Positions 11,728 through 22,467 of a DNA stretch of 64,000 nucleotides are shown here, piece after piece. The notes under the pieces were generated by a model. That model searched no databases. It was not told where the DNA came from and saw only the letters and a program-made list of their open reading frames with translations. The stretch covers positions 5,465,001 to 5,529,000 of the forward strand of contig NC_081414.1 in NCBI RefSeq assembly GCF_030272615.1, given 5' to 3'. The DNA is from Cryptomeria japonica (taxonomy: Eukaryota; Streptophyta; Pinopsida; Cupressales; Cupressaceae). The first letter of the stretch is position 1. Each line of letters begins with the position of its first letter. The position numbers were made by a program, and so were the translations under genes.

Positions 11728-13053
11728 CAATTGGAAATATGAGTCATGCTGTAATTGATGCCAAACTTGTTGGTTCAGATGTGGTCTAGTCCGGACATAG
11801 TCTTGTGTTGTGCAAACTACTATTGGGGACAGTTGGTAAAAAATATTTGATGTTATATTGGGTCTAGTATTGAGTGTTTAGATGTTGTGCTTACATAAGG
11901 AGTTTTTGAAAGACCAGTATAGCAAAAGTTTCTATATGCAAGAAAGAGTATTTAATGCCCCAATAGAAGAACGTTTTTTTTTATTATTATTATTGCGAAG
12001 AGTATGGTGTTTAGACTTGGATACAATGTTAATGTTTTGTGAATGGTTTACTATCAAGTTTCTAGGTCCTCTGGTTGCTCGAATGATGAGATTAGTTGTT
12101 TTTGTTCTCTTGCAATGAGAGTTATCCGTCAAACTAGTCCAAAATTTGCTTGGTGGCTTTCGAATATGTGAATTCATGTGTTGTGATTTGAAGGACATGC
12201 TTCTTTGGTTTGTGTAGTGTTCCAATTCTAACATCTGGTGTTTTTTTTGTTCTACATGTGAGCTATGTTGGTTTGTGCTTGGTATGGTCAGTTGTGTTGG
12301 GTCTCAATGTGCCCAAATGGATTATCTTATTTGGATCATGTTTTTTTGGTTTGGATATGCATTAGAGTTTCAGTTGTAATATTGTTTTGGTTCTCATCAT
12401 GGCCTGTGGAGATCTGCATTAGGTAATTTGTATTGGAATATGCTTTTGGGTTGACTGGTTGTTGAGTTTATTGCTTATCTACATGTTTCATTTGAAACTG
12501 GCTTTGGAAGATGTTTTAGGGTATGTAGTTTATTGGATTCAACTTAGAAGAATGTGTGGTGCTAATTTTAGGTCCCCTCTTTCCCCTGGAGTGGACCGCA
12601 TTGGATATTATTGGTCTAGATGGCCCAGTTTATGTAATTTTATATACTCTATTTTGGGCTAACCTAGTTGAGACCTTTAATGAATATCCTTGTATATAAG
12701 GATGAGTAAATGTATGTGTTGATGTGAATAGTAGAGTGGGATGTGCTTGAAATTATGTGATGTGGATGTGGATGATATGCAGACAGATTTGATGGAAAAT
12801 ACATGCAAAAGTTAGTTGAGAAGAGCTTTGACAATGTTCAGTAACAGAGTTGGAGGTTAGATGTATTTGCCATGATATTGGACACTTGACACAAAGGTTC
12901 AAGGTCAATTTCATCATCAAGAGATCCTATTCATTTTTAATTTATTTATTCCTACCGGAAGAGAATGTGTTTCTTTTGGTAGCTCTTTGTACCTTTCCTT
13001 GAAGCAGTGAGTTTCAGTTGTGCAAGTCCTTTGTATCTTTCCCTAAGGTTGTG
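11728..13053 (+). mobile_element. Copia LTR, left part (interrupted by element G)
   Basis: Homologous to the complete LTR at 49606-51216. It shares the start (TTGGAAATATGAG...), the TATA region GTATATAAGGATG (about 12691) and the phrase CCTTGAAGCAGTGAG. The right part of this LTR is at 46393-46648, beyond the nested insertion. It lacks the last 35 or so bases. Confidence 0.7.
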
Positions 13054-14577
13054 TGTGTAATTCCCCTCACTCGATCAAACTCTGTTTAACTAAGTTTGAC
13101 TCTGGTTGATTTCTTTGGTGGTTTATGTGACTGTATGATACTCTCTTATGTGATGGTTTTATTATGTAGGTTATGCATTTTATCTTGAAGGATGGTTAGA
13201 TGTTAGATTATATGTGAATATACTGACCTTGGATTGACATATCTTCTTTATGTATGAGATATTTCTTGTGTTTGTCTACTTGTATGGGTATGCATTTGTA
13301 TGGGGTGCGAGGGGATGATCTTTCGTCACCCACTTCGAAGGGACACGAACTGTCACGACTCTTCTCCACTGGTGTGCCTGTTATGTTGGAATAATGCATT
13401 TGCATGCGCAACAATTTGTTTATGTGGCTGCAAGTACCGAGCATCAACTCCACCTGAATCTTCAGGTCTGAGCGTGCTCTTTGACCCAATGGAAAAGTGG
13501 AAAAAGGAGTTATCAGTTAGACCCTAACGCAACCATCCTTCTTGTGGGAAGGAGATGCTTGTCAGGAATTCTAATGTTTTGTTGAATGTCATGTCGGTTG
13601 TCTTCCATGTTAGTCTTTTGTGTAGGTCTTCGTGTTTTGGTTTGTTGCAATTCCTTGCTCACGTGTTTAGCTTAACTATTATCTATTATTTTGTGATAGA
13701 TTAATGTTATATATATATATATATATGGTATTTGTATATTAATGATTAATTAATTAGTAAAATGGAAACTGTGCAAAATTTAATTAAACTAATGTTAGTG
13801 ATAAAATAATTAAATTTATTTTTATCTTCATTGTAAAGGATTAATTAAATAGGGTAATTAAATATTAGGGATTAATTAATTAATAAAATTGAAAATGGTT
13901 GCTTCAATATATTAAATTAGTCTATGGAACTAAAAGGTTTAAATTATTTAAATTAATGGGTTTAATTAATGGGAATTAGTTATTTAATATCTGAATTTTA
14001 TTTAAAAGGGCAAATCAATATTTATTTATTTTAATTCAAAATTTCAAGCGTGGGAGTTACAAAGAATAAATTAATTAAAGGAATTAATGAATTGGATTCT
14101 TGCATGTGGTTTGGGAGTTACATATGGGAAATTGATATATTTTGCTATTTGGGAAATTATAGGGGGGTTCTTCTTCTTGCCGTGAAGTTTTGGGTGTGTG
14201 CATGAAATTTTTGGGAAATGGCTTTTGAAATAAAATTTTGGAAATCTCTACGAAAAAAGAAGCGATTGAAAATAAAAAAATGAACAAAGGGTTTTGGAGG
14301 TCTTTGGTTGAATTTTTTGGTTGGGAGCTCTTTGATTTGATGCTATGCGAATTATTGCTTCTACCTCTGTTTTCCGGATAGCGTAAAAAGGTTGGGGTTT
14401 CGATTCTTTTCTTGCAAGTAATTTCCTTTCAATCTGAATAAAAATCTGCCTATTTGATTTACTATGATGAGAAAATATCTTTTATATTTGAGGAACTGAA
14501 TCTTATTCCTGGTGAATCTGTTCTTCTTTTGGACTCATGGATTTGTGCGTTATCAATATTATTTCCTGTCTTATCCG

Positions 14578-14745
14578 TGGTTGACCCATGGCGGTGGGTA
14601 ACTCCACCCACCATGGGTTATCCACGGTGGTGGAGGCTCATCCACCTTGAGCTACCCACGGTGGTGGGGAGCCCACTCACCATGGGCTTTCCCACGGTGG
14701 TGGGATCTCCACCACCACCATGGGGAAAACCACGGTGGAGGCTTC
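14578..14745. repeat. Cluster of inverted repeats built on CCCACGGTGGTGGG / CCACCATGGG
   Basis: Four successive units pair a CCCAYGGTGGTGG-type arm with a nearby CCACC(ACC)ATGGG-type arm over short spacers. It is the most GC-rich spot in an AT-rich neighbourhood, inside element G. No protein is evident. Confidence 0.65.
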
Positions 14746-14860
14746 AGTCTCCCCCTCCCCTTTAGACAGTAATGTACAGTCTCCTTAAATCATTTTTTGT
14801 TATTATGTAAAGTTGTCAAAATTAGTAATTCGTGTTAAATTTTATATATATATATATATA

Positions 14861-15640
14861 TGTAGACACCTAAAATTGTCATGTCTAATTAAATAAATAT
14901 TTTATTTATTTAATTATCTAAGCCTAATTCTTCTATTAATTAAATAAATTTTTATTTATTTAATTAATTCATTTATCCTCTTCTAGCCTTATTTCTCATT
15001 TAAATAAATACATTTATTTATTTAAATTATCATTTTCCTAAATTAAATAAATATTTATTTATTTAATTATCCCACTTCTACTATTAATTAAATAAATCTT
15101 TATTTATTTAATTAATTCATTATCTTTTTCTACACATGACACATGTCATTCATCTCTTAATTCATACACTACCTACCTCTTTCATTATTTTGATATTTCT
15201 TTTACCTACCCTCTAATCCTAGCTGACCTCTCTTTTTACACCTCTCAATCTTAACCCTCCATTTCTTATTGTGTCTTCTATTTAAGGAGATGCTTTCTTC
15301 ATTGTCAAACCCTAATACCTAATCACTCATGCTAATGATCACTTGGCTACACTACGATCCTACTTGCAACCACATTCCGTTCTTTGTTGAGCTCTTGTGC
15401 ATATTAAAATCTGAGAGCAAATATATCAAGCAAGATCAATGGAGATAGGAAGAATGGAGATCAAAACCCTATTGGACATGTGATTGGTATAATCTTTGTG
15501 ATTTTGAGTTATTTGCATTGTCTTAGGTAATCTTCATATGTTATGGTGGATCTTTGTTCATTGTTAGGCTAGGGTTTAGTGGTTGAATTCATTTAGCCTT
15601 TCAATATTGTTATTATTATTATCCATTTTCACCATATACA
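14861..15640 (+). repeat. 5' LTR of element A
   Basis: Runs from TGTAGACACC to ACCATATACA. A TATA-like box TATTTAAG lies at 15279-15286, placing the transcript start near 15310. The U3 part is a series of AT-rich inverted repeats built on AAATAAATATTTATTTATTT-like blocks. Confidence 0.95.
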
Positions 15641-15643
15641 TTT

Positions 15644-15661
15644 TGGCACGCCCGGTGGGAC
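15644..15661 (+). promoter_or_regulatory. Primer binding site of element A
   Basis: TGGCACGCCCGGTGGGAC follows the LTR by three bases. It begins with TGG, the complement of a tRNA CCA end. I cannot name the tRNA from memory. The same bases are absent after the 3' LTR, as expected for a PBS. Confidence 0.7.
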
Positions 15662-15749
15662 TCTTGTCCCTTTGCATTTAACATTTTTGTTGCAGATTTT
15701 GCATTTTTGAAGTTGCAGATCGGACAATTTTCGACGACATTTTAGGTTT

Positions 15750-16010
15750 TTCCGCGTCTGCGAGCGTTCGGATCGCGTTTTTGTGTTTCAGAAGCGTCTG
15801 CAATATCGTGAATCGCGTCTGTGTTTTTGCCAGAATTTATTGTGCAGGTTTCTGGAGCTGCGTCTATGAATTGAAAACGCGTCTGTGTCGAATATGCCCG
15901 CGTCTGTGTTCGGAAAAAACGTCTGCATTCTGTGAGCGCGTTTGTGCATCACAGAACTGCGTCTGTGTCATACAGACGTGTTTGTGTCTGGTATAACTGC
16001 GTCTGTGCTT
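15750..16010 (+). repeat. Leader motif array 1: ~11 copies of GCGTCTGTG
   Basis: Copies or near copies of CGCGTCTGTG start near 15752, 15793, 15813, 15858, 15878, 15899, 15919, 15936, 15958, 15976 and 15998. Spacing is mostly 17-22 bases, with unrelated bases between. The CpG in most copies is intact although CpG is scarce in the surroundings. It begins about 90 bases after the PBS, so it is in the transcribed leader. A second cluster lies at 17234-17513. Confidence 0.85.
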
Positions 16011-17230
16011 TCTGTTTTGCAATTTTCAAATTTTTCTTTGATTCGGGTTTTCGGATTTTATACTTAGGGTTTCAGATCTGGTTTATTTTCGGCTAACCCT
16101 TGCAGATCTAGCTAACTAAGTGTGTGCAGCTTGCTTTGGAGGCAAAAAAACATTTTTTTTGAAGGCCCCTTTTTCACAAAGTCTTTTGGGTTTTCTAAAA
16201 TTTACCTAACTTGTGTTCTTGCAGGAAGGGGTTATCATTTGAAACAACCCAAACTACTAACAATTTTGTTGCAGGGCCTTTGCTAGGGTTTTGTAATTTT
16301 GTTGTGTGCCTTGTTTTTATAGATTAGCAAACACTTCCATTGGTGCACTAAAATTGAATCATTGTCTTTTGTGTCTTGAGCAATAGGCTCTTTTTGTTTA
16401 ATCTTTAGAGGGCCTGTCTTCCCGTGTGGTCATTAGGACTACTAGTGAGAAGAAGACGACCCAAGTGGTAGCGAGGAAAACCCACCTCATCCAAACCACT
16501 ATAATCAAATGTATTCATGGTGAAAACTATGAATAACGTGTGCTGATTAGTTCATACCGACACTATGTCTCCCCATAAACCCATTTGATCAAATTTATTT
16601 GATCATTTGTAGGGCGTAACCCCTACCAGCTGGGAGCCTTCTGTATTTACAGAGCTAAAAGTGCCGCATGTATGGCCACACGAGCGGATGCCCTTACTAG
16701 CACCTCTTTGTTTTAGAAGCCCAAATCCTTCTAGTTGTTGGGGCAGGAGGTCGGACCTCTGGTAGCGGCCCACACACATACGGTTCTTAGTAGAGATACA
16801 AAGTTCGCCATGGGGAGTTTTCATGGGGACTGATGCTTGGCTGACCCGAGAAGTGAGTGCCGAGGGTGGAGCCAGTGAGGTCAAGCATCTAAGTATCCGC
16901 TTTGAATAGCGTAGCCTCGGGGGTAAAACCCTATGTGGGATCAACAACTATTGTCTTGGCCAGCCATAAGAATTGTGCTTGACTTATGTTAAACATTCAA
17001 AACAATCAAGACCAAACAGCAAAACATTGTGTCTTTTGTGTCTTCAAGTGTATGCAAAACAATTTTGCATCAAACAACACACTTTTCTTGGAGTCATTGT
17101 CAGTCTAAACACTTGCAAACATTGAGTCCTCATCAACATTGTGTCCTCTTGTCACGAAAAACAGTCAGACAGTCGGATTTGGTCACAACAAAACAACTTT
17201 ACATGTTGGAAAAATTGCACAAAGTTTACA
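16011..17230 (+). other. Leader of element A between the two motif arrays
   Basis: No protein is convincing. The 114-residue minus frame at 16603-16947 has no family motif. The block at 16430-16950 is less AT-rich than its surroundings and looks conserved in type (for example GTAGGGCGTAACCCC near 16611), but I cannot assign a function. Confidence 0.4.
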
Positions 17231-17233
17231 GAA

Positions 17234-17513
17234 ACGCGTCTGTGTCTGTTTTAACCGCATCTGGGTCATCTAAGCGTGTATGTGAGGGGCAGAATAGCGT
17301 CTGTGTTTTTAGCGGCGTCTGTGTCGAACAGAGACACATCTGTGTCTGGAAATCGCGTCTGTGCAGTATACAGTCGCGTCTGTGTTCAGAAGGGCAAAAA
17401 AACTTTACAGTCCAGCAAACATCAACAAAAAAATCGCAGAAGCGCGTCTGGGTTAAACATAGTAGCGTCTGTGTCAGGAAACCGCGTCTGTGAAGGATAC
17501 AGTCGCGTCTGTG
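17234..17513 (+). repeat. Leader motif array 2: ~12 copies of GCGTCTGTG
   Basis: Copies start near 17234, 17255, 17273, 17296, 17313, 17334, 17353, 17374, 17442, 17464, 17483 and 17503. Part of the array is a tandem duplication of roughly 130 bases: the block ending CAGTCCAGCAAAC near 17420 recurs ending GGTCCAGCAAAC near 17549. It lies about 500 bases before the gag start. Confidence 0.85.
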
Positions 17514-18009
17514 TTCAAAATTGCAAAAAAAATTCATGGTCCAGCAAACAAGAGAAATCAGTTTCGGAATACTTGAGCTTCCTAGGTTGTTTCTTCAAGT
17601 TTCATCTAGCATTCAACCTGTCCTTGGGTCTCATATTGTCCATCATTGCTTCACATCTCATTTTACATTCACAATTGTCTAAACTTGAGTCAAAAGGTCA
17701 CTTGCTTGTCCTCATCATACTTTGTCAACATACTACATACAACTTCACTTTGCTAAGTGGTCCCTCATCAAGGTTTCTTACCTTTGGGTCTCATTTGGTT
17801 TTACTTAGAGTCAAGGTCAACTTACCTCATCAAGAGAAACTATCCTCTCTTTGGAAGTCACACCTACTCTACTACTTACATACCTGGTCTTACACTTTGG
17901 ACATTGCAAGTACACCTCAAGATTCATTTACACTCCATACAACTCTTGGTCTTCCATACTCTTTCCATTTTTCAACTAGTTTCTCACATCTTGGTCAAAC
18001 ACCTAGTTC

Positions 18010-18387
18010 ATGGTTGAAACCTGTCTTCAAAAATCTAGGAGAAAAGCTAAAGAGGCTCAAGAATCCACAAACATGAGTTCTTATGAGTATGACAATGATT
18101 TATTCTACAATCCTGAGCACACTACATTACCGGACATGAATGTTTATAGAAACAATCCAAATGTGGAAAGCGCAAATACTATAAACAACAATGCTACACA
18201 CAATGACAATGCGGACAGCCTTTCAATACTATCAGCAGACATAGAAGAATCCATAATGAATCCTCATTTCAATAGATTGGTTGAAGAGATAATGAAGAGG
18301 GATAGACAATACTCCTTACACATGATGGCACAAAGTGGAGCTAAAATACCTCATGACTTTGACATGTCTCAACTTATGGAAAATTGA
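18010..18387 (+). CDS. Gag N-terminal part of element A (in frame with the next ORF)
   Basis: This 125-residue stretch shares the reading frame of the ORF at 18412 and is separated from it only by the TGA at 18385-18387. The likely start is the ATG at 18073 (MSSYEYDND), which has a good context; the ATG at 18010 is the earliest in the frame. The protein is acidic and polar, rich in Asn, without a named domain, as the N terminus of Tat gag usually is. A TGG or CGA codon mutated to TGA would explain the break. The base after the stop is C, which favours readthrough in some systems. Confidence 0.7.
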   Translation: MVETCLQKSRRKAKEAQESTNMSSYEYDNDLFYNPEHTTLPDMNVYRNNPNVESANTINNNATHNDNADSLSILSADIEESIMNPHFNRLVEEIMKRDRQYSLHMMAQSGAKIPHDFDMSQLMEN

Positions 18388-18411
18388 CCCTCGCAACAAA
18401 CTCACTCCAAC

Positions 18412-21400
18412 ATGGATCAAAGGAGACCCAATAGTGGGGGAAATAGAGGACCGAATATGATGCCTGAGTCACCATCAGTTTTGCTTCAAAAACCAGCAAT
18501 CCCACATACACAAGCTCAAACGTATGATACTTACACTCAAAGACCATCATGGAGGCCTTATGCAGACAAATATGCACAATTACATGCTCAAGGTATGGAT
18601 CAATCAAAACAAGTGGATACTCAAAGACATCCTCAAAATTTTGACACAAGGAGACCTCATGTCAAAATTGGGGGCAACACAATGGAAAATGAAATGCCTA
18701 TTGAGTATGGTATATATGCACAAAACAGATATGGGGTCCCTCAACATGAAGTTATGCCAAGTGCTCCATATATGCCGCAACAATATAGACCTCCATATGG
18801 ACATGTCTACGATCAGTATCATCCATACATGCAACAAGCTCCTCCTCAAATGGGTGTTTCAAACATGGGGTATGCTACAAGAAATCAATCTCCTCCCAAG
18901 AATAATTTGAAACAACAAATTAGAGATCTACAAAAGAAGATTGAGGACATGAGTACATCAAAACCAACATACACTATGAGAGATATATGTCCTTATCCCT
19001 TTGATAAGAGCATTCCAATGCCCCCATTTCCTGCACACTTTGTGACGCCAAAATTTGACAAATATAGAGGGAGAGGAGACCCCAAGGCACACATAAGACA
19101 ATTCTTCACAGCCTGCATTGAGGTAGCGGCAGAAGAAACATACTTGATGAGGTTGTTTCCACAAAGCTTAGGCGATCAAGCTATGGAATGGTTTTCTCAA
19201 TTACCTCCCGGTATTAAGTCATGGGGTGACTTGGCAGAGGCATTCATACAACATTTCTCCTACAACATAGAAACAGATGTCTCAGTTACTACCTTGTGCA
19301 ATACTAAACAAAAGGAAGGAGAATCTTTTGCAACATTTTTACAAAGATGGAGAAACTTAGCTAACAGATGCTCTTGCGAAATCCCGCAGAAACAAATGGT
19401 GGAAATGTTCACACAAAATATTAACAAGGCTATTGGCTATGATCTCAGAAAAACTTGTTTGTCTACATTCAAGGATGTTATTGAAAAAGGCCTAGCAACA
19501 GAAAAGGTCTTAATTGAACAAGGAGTTATCAAGATATTTAAAGAAAACAAAGATGACTTTAAAGGAAAGGACAAACCAAAATTTTGGAACAAGAACAAGA
19601 ATACAGTTAATGATGGCGTGGTTGATGCCAATACAGTGAGACCAAAGTTTATCTTTTCTGGATCAAGTTCTACAAACAATCAAGTGAACAATCAAATGAC
19701 TTCTAAACCACGAAGGAAGTACACCCCATTGGGAGAACCACTTGAGTCAGTCTTCAAGAAGCTAGTGGCAAACAAGGTGATAACAGTTCCAGATTTTCCT
19801 CCATATGAGCCAAAGGTCAAACCTAATTGGTGGAATGATGATGAGTTTTGTGAATTTCATAAGAGCAAGGGTCATAAGACAAGTAATTGCCATCGATTGA
19901 AGAACATTGTGCAAGATCTCATTGATAGAGGCGACATTGAGATTGAGGGACATTCATCTAATCAAGAGCATGAGATGTTTAAGGAACCGTTCCCAAAACA
20001 CGACAAAGGAAAAGGCAAAGTCACAGATGATCAAGCCAATTACACTAGAGCACCTTACAATTATGATTCTACTATCAATCACATCTCGATGGACAATCAT
20101 ATTTCTACTATTACTATCAAGAACAAAAATCCTGAGAATCCTTCTCAGAGACCCAAGATTGTCCTAAAGGGTGTGGGATCTTCCTCCGAGTCTACTTCTG
20201 AATGTCATGTTACAACTCGTCGAGGTAAGATTACGTTGCCAGGTGCCTCAACTAAGAATACCAATTCTTCATCAATCAAGCCTGAGTATGACCTTGTAGA
20301 ACAGTTAGGGAAGACACCCGCGCTCATCTCCATTCTTGAGCTTCTATGCATATCCCCTGCTCATAAAGCTATCCTTGACAAAATCTTGAGAGACACTGCC
20401 GTCCCTACTGATCTGAATGTGGACCAATTTCAAGCCATGGTGGGATACCTATCCGTTCCACACTCCCTCACATTCACAGAAGCTGATGACGCCTCCATAA
20501 GTCAGCCACATAACGCACCATTACATATTGAAGCCTTCATACACAAACATCGAATAAAGCGAGTCCTGGTAGATGGAGGAGCCGGTCTAAACATTTGTAC
20601 ATTGAGCACCATTAAACAATTGGGATATTCCGATAAAGCTGTGAATTCAAAAAATCAAATTACCATCAAGGCATATGATGATGAAGAACGCTCATCCAAG
20701 GGCACGGTCACCTTACCTCTAAGAATTGGGCCAGTTACAAAGGATGTGGTTTGTCAGGTCCTGGATTTAGATCTCACATACAACATATTGCTAGGACGTC
20801 CTTGGATTCATGAAATGAGGGCAGTCCCATCGACATATCACCAATACATTAAGTTTCCTCATAATGGAGTCGAGGTAACGGTCAACGGTGATCCAAATCC
20901 GTTCATATATTGCAATAACTTGAGATCACATACTGAGACTATAATTCCCAGTAATCGTGAGGCTACTCCTTCTTCGACGTACATTGATCCTGAGTCATTA
21001 AAACCCTCGACATCCAAACAAGGTGAACTTAGAAGCAAGTTTCAAGACAAAGGCATGGGAGAATACACTTTAAATCAGACAATGTTTTTACGACAAGTCA
21101 TGAGCTCTCCAAAAGAATTTGGAAGGCCACATCCTAACAAGCAAATCTTCATCATGATACTCAAATGGGATCCTACTACCTTTCAAAGATGGGGTGAACT
21201 AGAAGAGGAAAATTTATACAAAATGCTCTACAAAGATGTTGAAGAGGACACACAAGATCAGATTATTATACCCTGTGAGAACTATGGCAAAGGCTTCAAA
21301 ATTCTGCAAAGATTCGAGTATGATGGAAAAAGCCCTCTCGGGTCACGCAAAGAAGGCATCATGGAGCCCTTACAACCTGAGTTAACTACAAGAAGGGAAC

Positions 21401-22467
21401 GCTCAAAGGGACTTGGTTTTCTGAATTCCAAGATACACAATAAAAGAACAAAAGAGGCATTGCGAATCAAAGCTGCCGAAATTCAACAAGAGGACTACTA
21501 TTCCACAGATTCTAATGAGTGGGAATGGGGTTTAGACAAATCCTCCAGTGACTATGAGCTCACCGAGACATTCAGAGAACCAGATGAACCCACAAAAGAG
21601 GAGGAATTTTACAAAAAGTTCAGAGTTGGTCAAGAACCAACCCCTAAGGATCCCGCACAGTCTTCGTTTCAAGGTCCTAGGTTGAAATCGCATAGGATGA
21701 GGACACCTGTCCCTGAAGGCGCTACTAGTGACTATAATTTGGATTCGCTCGCGATCGAAACTGATGAGGAGAGTGCCATCGATGACCTCGATGATTGTCT
21801 TGACATACCTGAATATAACCACATCTTCACTCTTCGCCCTGCAAACTCTGAAAACACTAAAGAACTTCCCCTTGTTCACCCCCAACTCATTGACTGGGAT
21901 CATGAAGGACCAACACAATTTGATACATTTCAAAATGACGAAGCTATTATCGACTATCTTGGCATACGAGATGATCTTCCCCCTGGAGACCACAAAGCAG
22001 GATACACCATAGAACTCAACAACATGGCATATTTTGGTGAGGGTGTCGGGCCTTCTAGTCGCAAAAATGTGAAAATCAGAACAAATCAAGGGTCTTATGG
22101 CGAAAACCACACTGTGGCGCTATCTGACTCCAAAAAAGTAAAAAGAAAGGACGTATCTGAGGGCGAAAACCTCTCTGAAGCACCCGAAGATGGAAGGCTC
22201 GACATTCTCCCAGCATCATATGAGGAAAAATCATCCATGTTGGTAGAGGAGACTATAAAGACAAACATTGGTACGGAAGAGGTTCCACACAACATATTCC
22301 TGGCTCAATCCTTGACAGAGTCTGAGAGGGCAAAATTCATAAGCTTCTTCAAGGAACGACAAATCAACTTTGCATGGTCATACGCTGATATGCCTGGATT
22401 AGATCTGGATCTGGTAATGCATCATTTGATAGTCAAGCCGAGGGCAAAGCCAGTAAAACAGAAATGA
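18412..22467 (+). CDS. Gag capsid, zinc knuckle and aspartic protease of element A
   Basis: Of 1351 codons, residues about 205-330 form the retrotransposon gag domain (FDKYRGRGDPKAH... through AMEWFSQLPPG and FLQRWRNLANRC). A Cys/His knuckle CEFHKSKGHKTSNC starts at C480. A retropepsin-like domain has its active site at D721 (LVDGGAGLNIC) and the later ILLGRPWIH motif. DGGAG in place of DTGA is usual in Tat elements. The rest is an acidic linker ahead of RT. The frame ends at TGA 22465-22467 within KPVKQK*RKMHPQ, where relatives would be expected to read a basic residue (CGA to TGA is a one-base change). Gag packages the RNA; the protease cuts the polyprotein. Confidence 0.93.
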   Translation: MDQRRPNSGGNRGPNMMPESPSVLLQKPAIPHTQAQTYDTYTQRPSWRPYADKYAQLHAQGMDQSKQVDTQRHPQNFDTRRPHVKIGGNTMENEMPIEYGIYAQNRYGVPQHEVMPSAPYMPQQYRPPYGHVYDQYHPYMQQAPPQMGVSNMGYATRNQSPPKNNLKQQIRDLQKKIEDMSTSKPTYTMRDICPYPFDKSIPMPPFPAHFVTPKFDKYRGRGDPKAHIRQFFTACIEVAAEETYLMRLFPQSLGDQAMEWFSQLPPGIKSWGDLAEAFIQHFSYNIETDVSVTTLCNTKQKEGESFATFLQRWRNLANRCSCEIPQKQMVEMFTQNINKAIGYDLRKTCLSTFKDVIEKGLATEKVLIEQGVIKIFKENKDDFKGKDKPKFWNKNKNTVNDGVVDANTVRPKFIFSGSSSTNNQVNNQMTSKPRRKYTPLGEPLESVFKKLVANKVITVPDFPPYEPKVKPNWWNDDEFCEFHKSKGHKTSNCHRLKNIVQDLIDRGDIEIEGHSSNQEHEMFKEPFPKHDKGKGKVTDDQANYTRAPYNYDSTINHISMDNHISTITIKNKNPENPSQRPKIVLKGVGSSSESTSECHVTTRRGKITLPGASTKNTNSSSIKPEYDLVEQLGKTPALISILELLCISPAHKAILDKILRDTAVPTDLNVDQFQAMVGYLSVPHSLTFTEADDASISQPHNAPLHIEAFIHKHRIKRVLVDGGAGLNICTLSTIKQLGYSDKAVNSKNQITIKAYDDEERSSKGTVTLPLRIGPVTKDVVCQVLDLDLTYNILLGRPWIHEMRAVPSTYHQYIKFPHNGVEVTVNGDPNPFIYCNNLRSHTETIIPSNREATPSSTYIDPESLKPSTSKQGELRSKFQDKGMGEYTLNQTMFLRQVMSSPKEFGRPHPNKQIFIMILKWDPTTFQRWGELEEENLYKMLYKDVEEDTQDQIIIPCENYGKGFKILQRFEYDGKSPLGSRKEGIMEPLQPELTTRRERSKGLGFLNSKIHNKRTKEALRIKAAEIQQEDYYSTDSNEWEWGLDKSSSDYELTETFREPDEPTKEEEFYKKFRVGQEPTPKDPAQSSFQGPRLKSHRMRTPVPEGATSDYNLDSLAIETDEESAIDDLDDCLDIPEYNHIFTLRPANSENTKELPLVHPQLIDWDHEGPTQFDTFQNDEAIIDYLGIRDDLPPGDHKAGYTIELNNMAYFGEGVGPSSRKNVKIRTNQGSYGENHTVALSDSKKVKRKDVSEGENLSEAPEDGRLDILPASYEEKSSMLVEETIKTNIGTEEVPHNIFLAQSLTESERAKFISFFKERQINFAWSYADMPGLDLDLVMHHLIVKPRAKPVKQK

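Larger units (their letters stand above)
8812..13053 (+). repeat. First copy of a ~4.5-kb direct repeat (2.9 kb anonymous DNA plus a copia LTR)
   Basis: From TATTATTAAAAATTC onward this aligns collinearly with 46657-50941, with scattered substitutions and small indels. No protein is readable. Inside, a roughly 265-bp block is itself duplicated in tandem (about 8855-9135 and 9136-9395), and the other copy has the same internal duplication. From about 11728 it is a copia LTR like that at 49606-51216. The copy stops at 13053 with TTGTG and resumes at 46393, so element G split it. Confidence 0.8.

Noticed and set aside
16603-16947. 114-residue minus ORF in the leader of element A
   Set aside because: No recognisable motif; probably chance in a less AT-rich block.
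21532-22110. 192-residue minus ORF
   Set aside because: Shadow of the gag/protease frame of element A.
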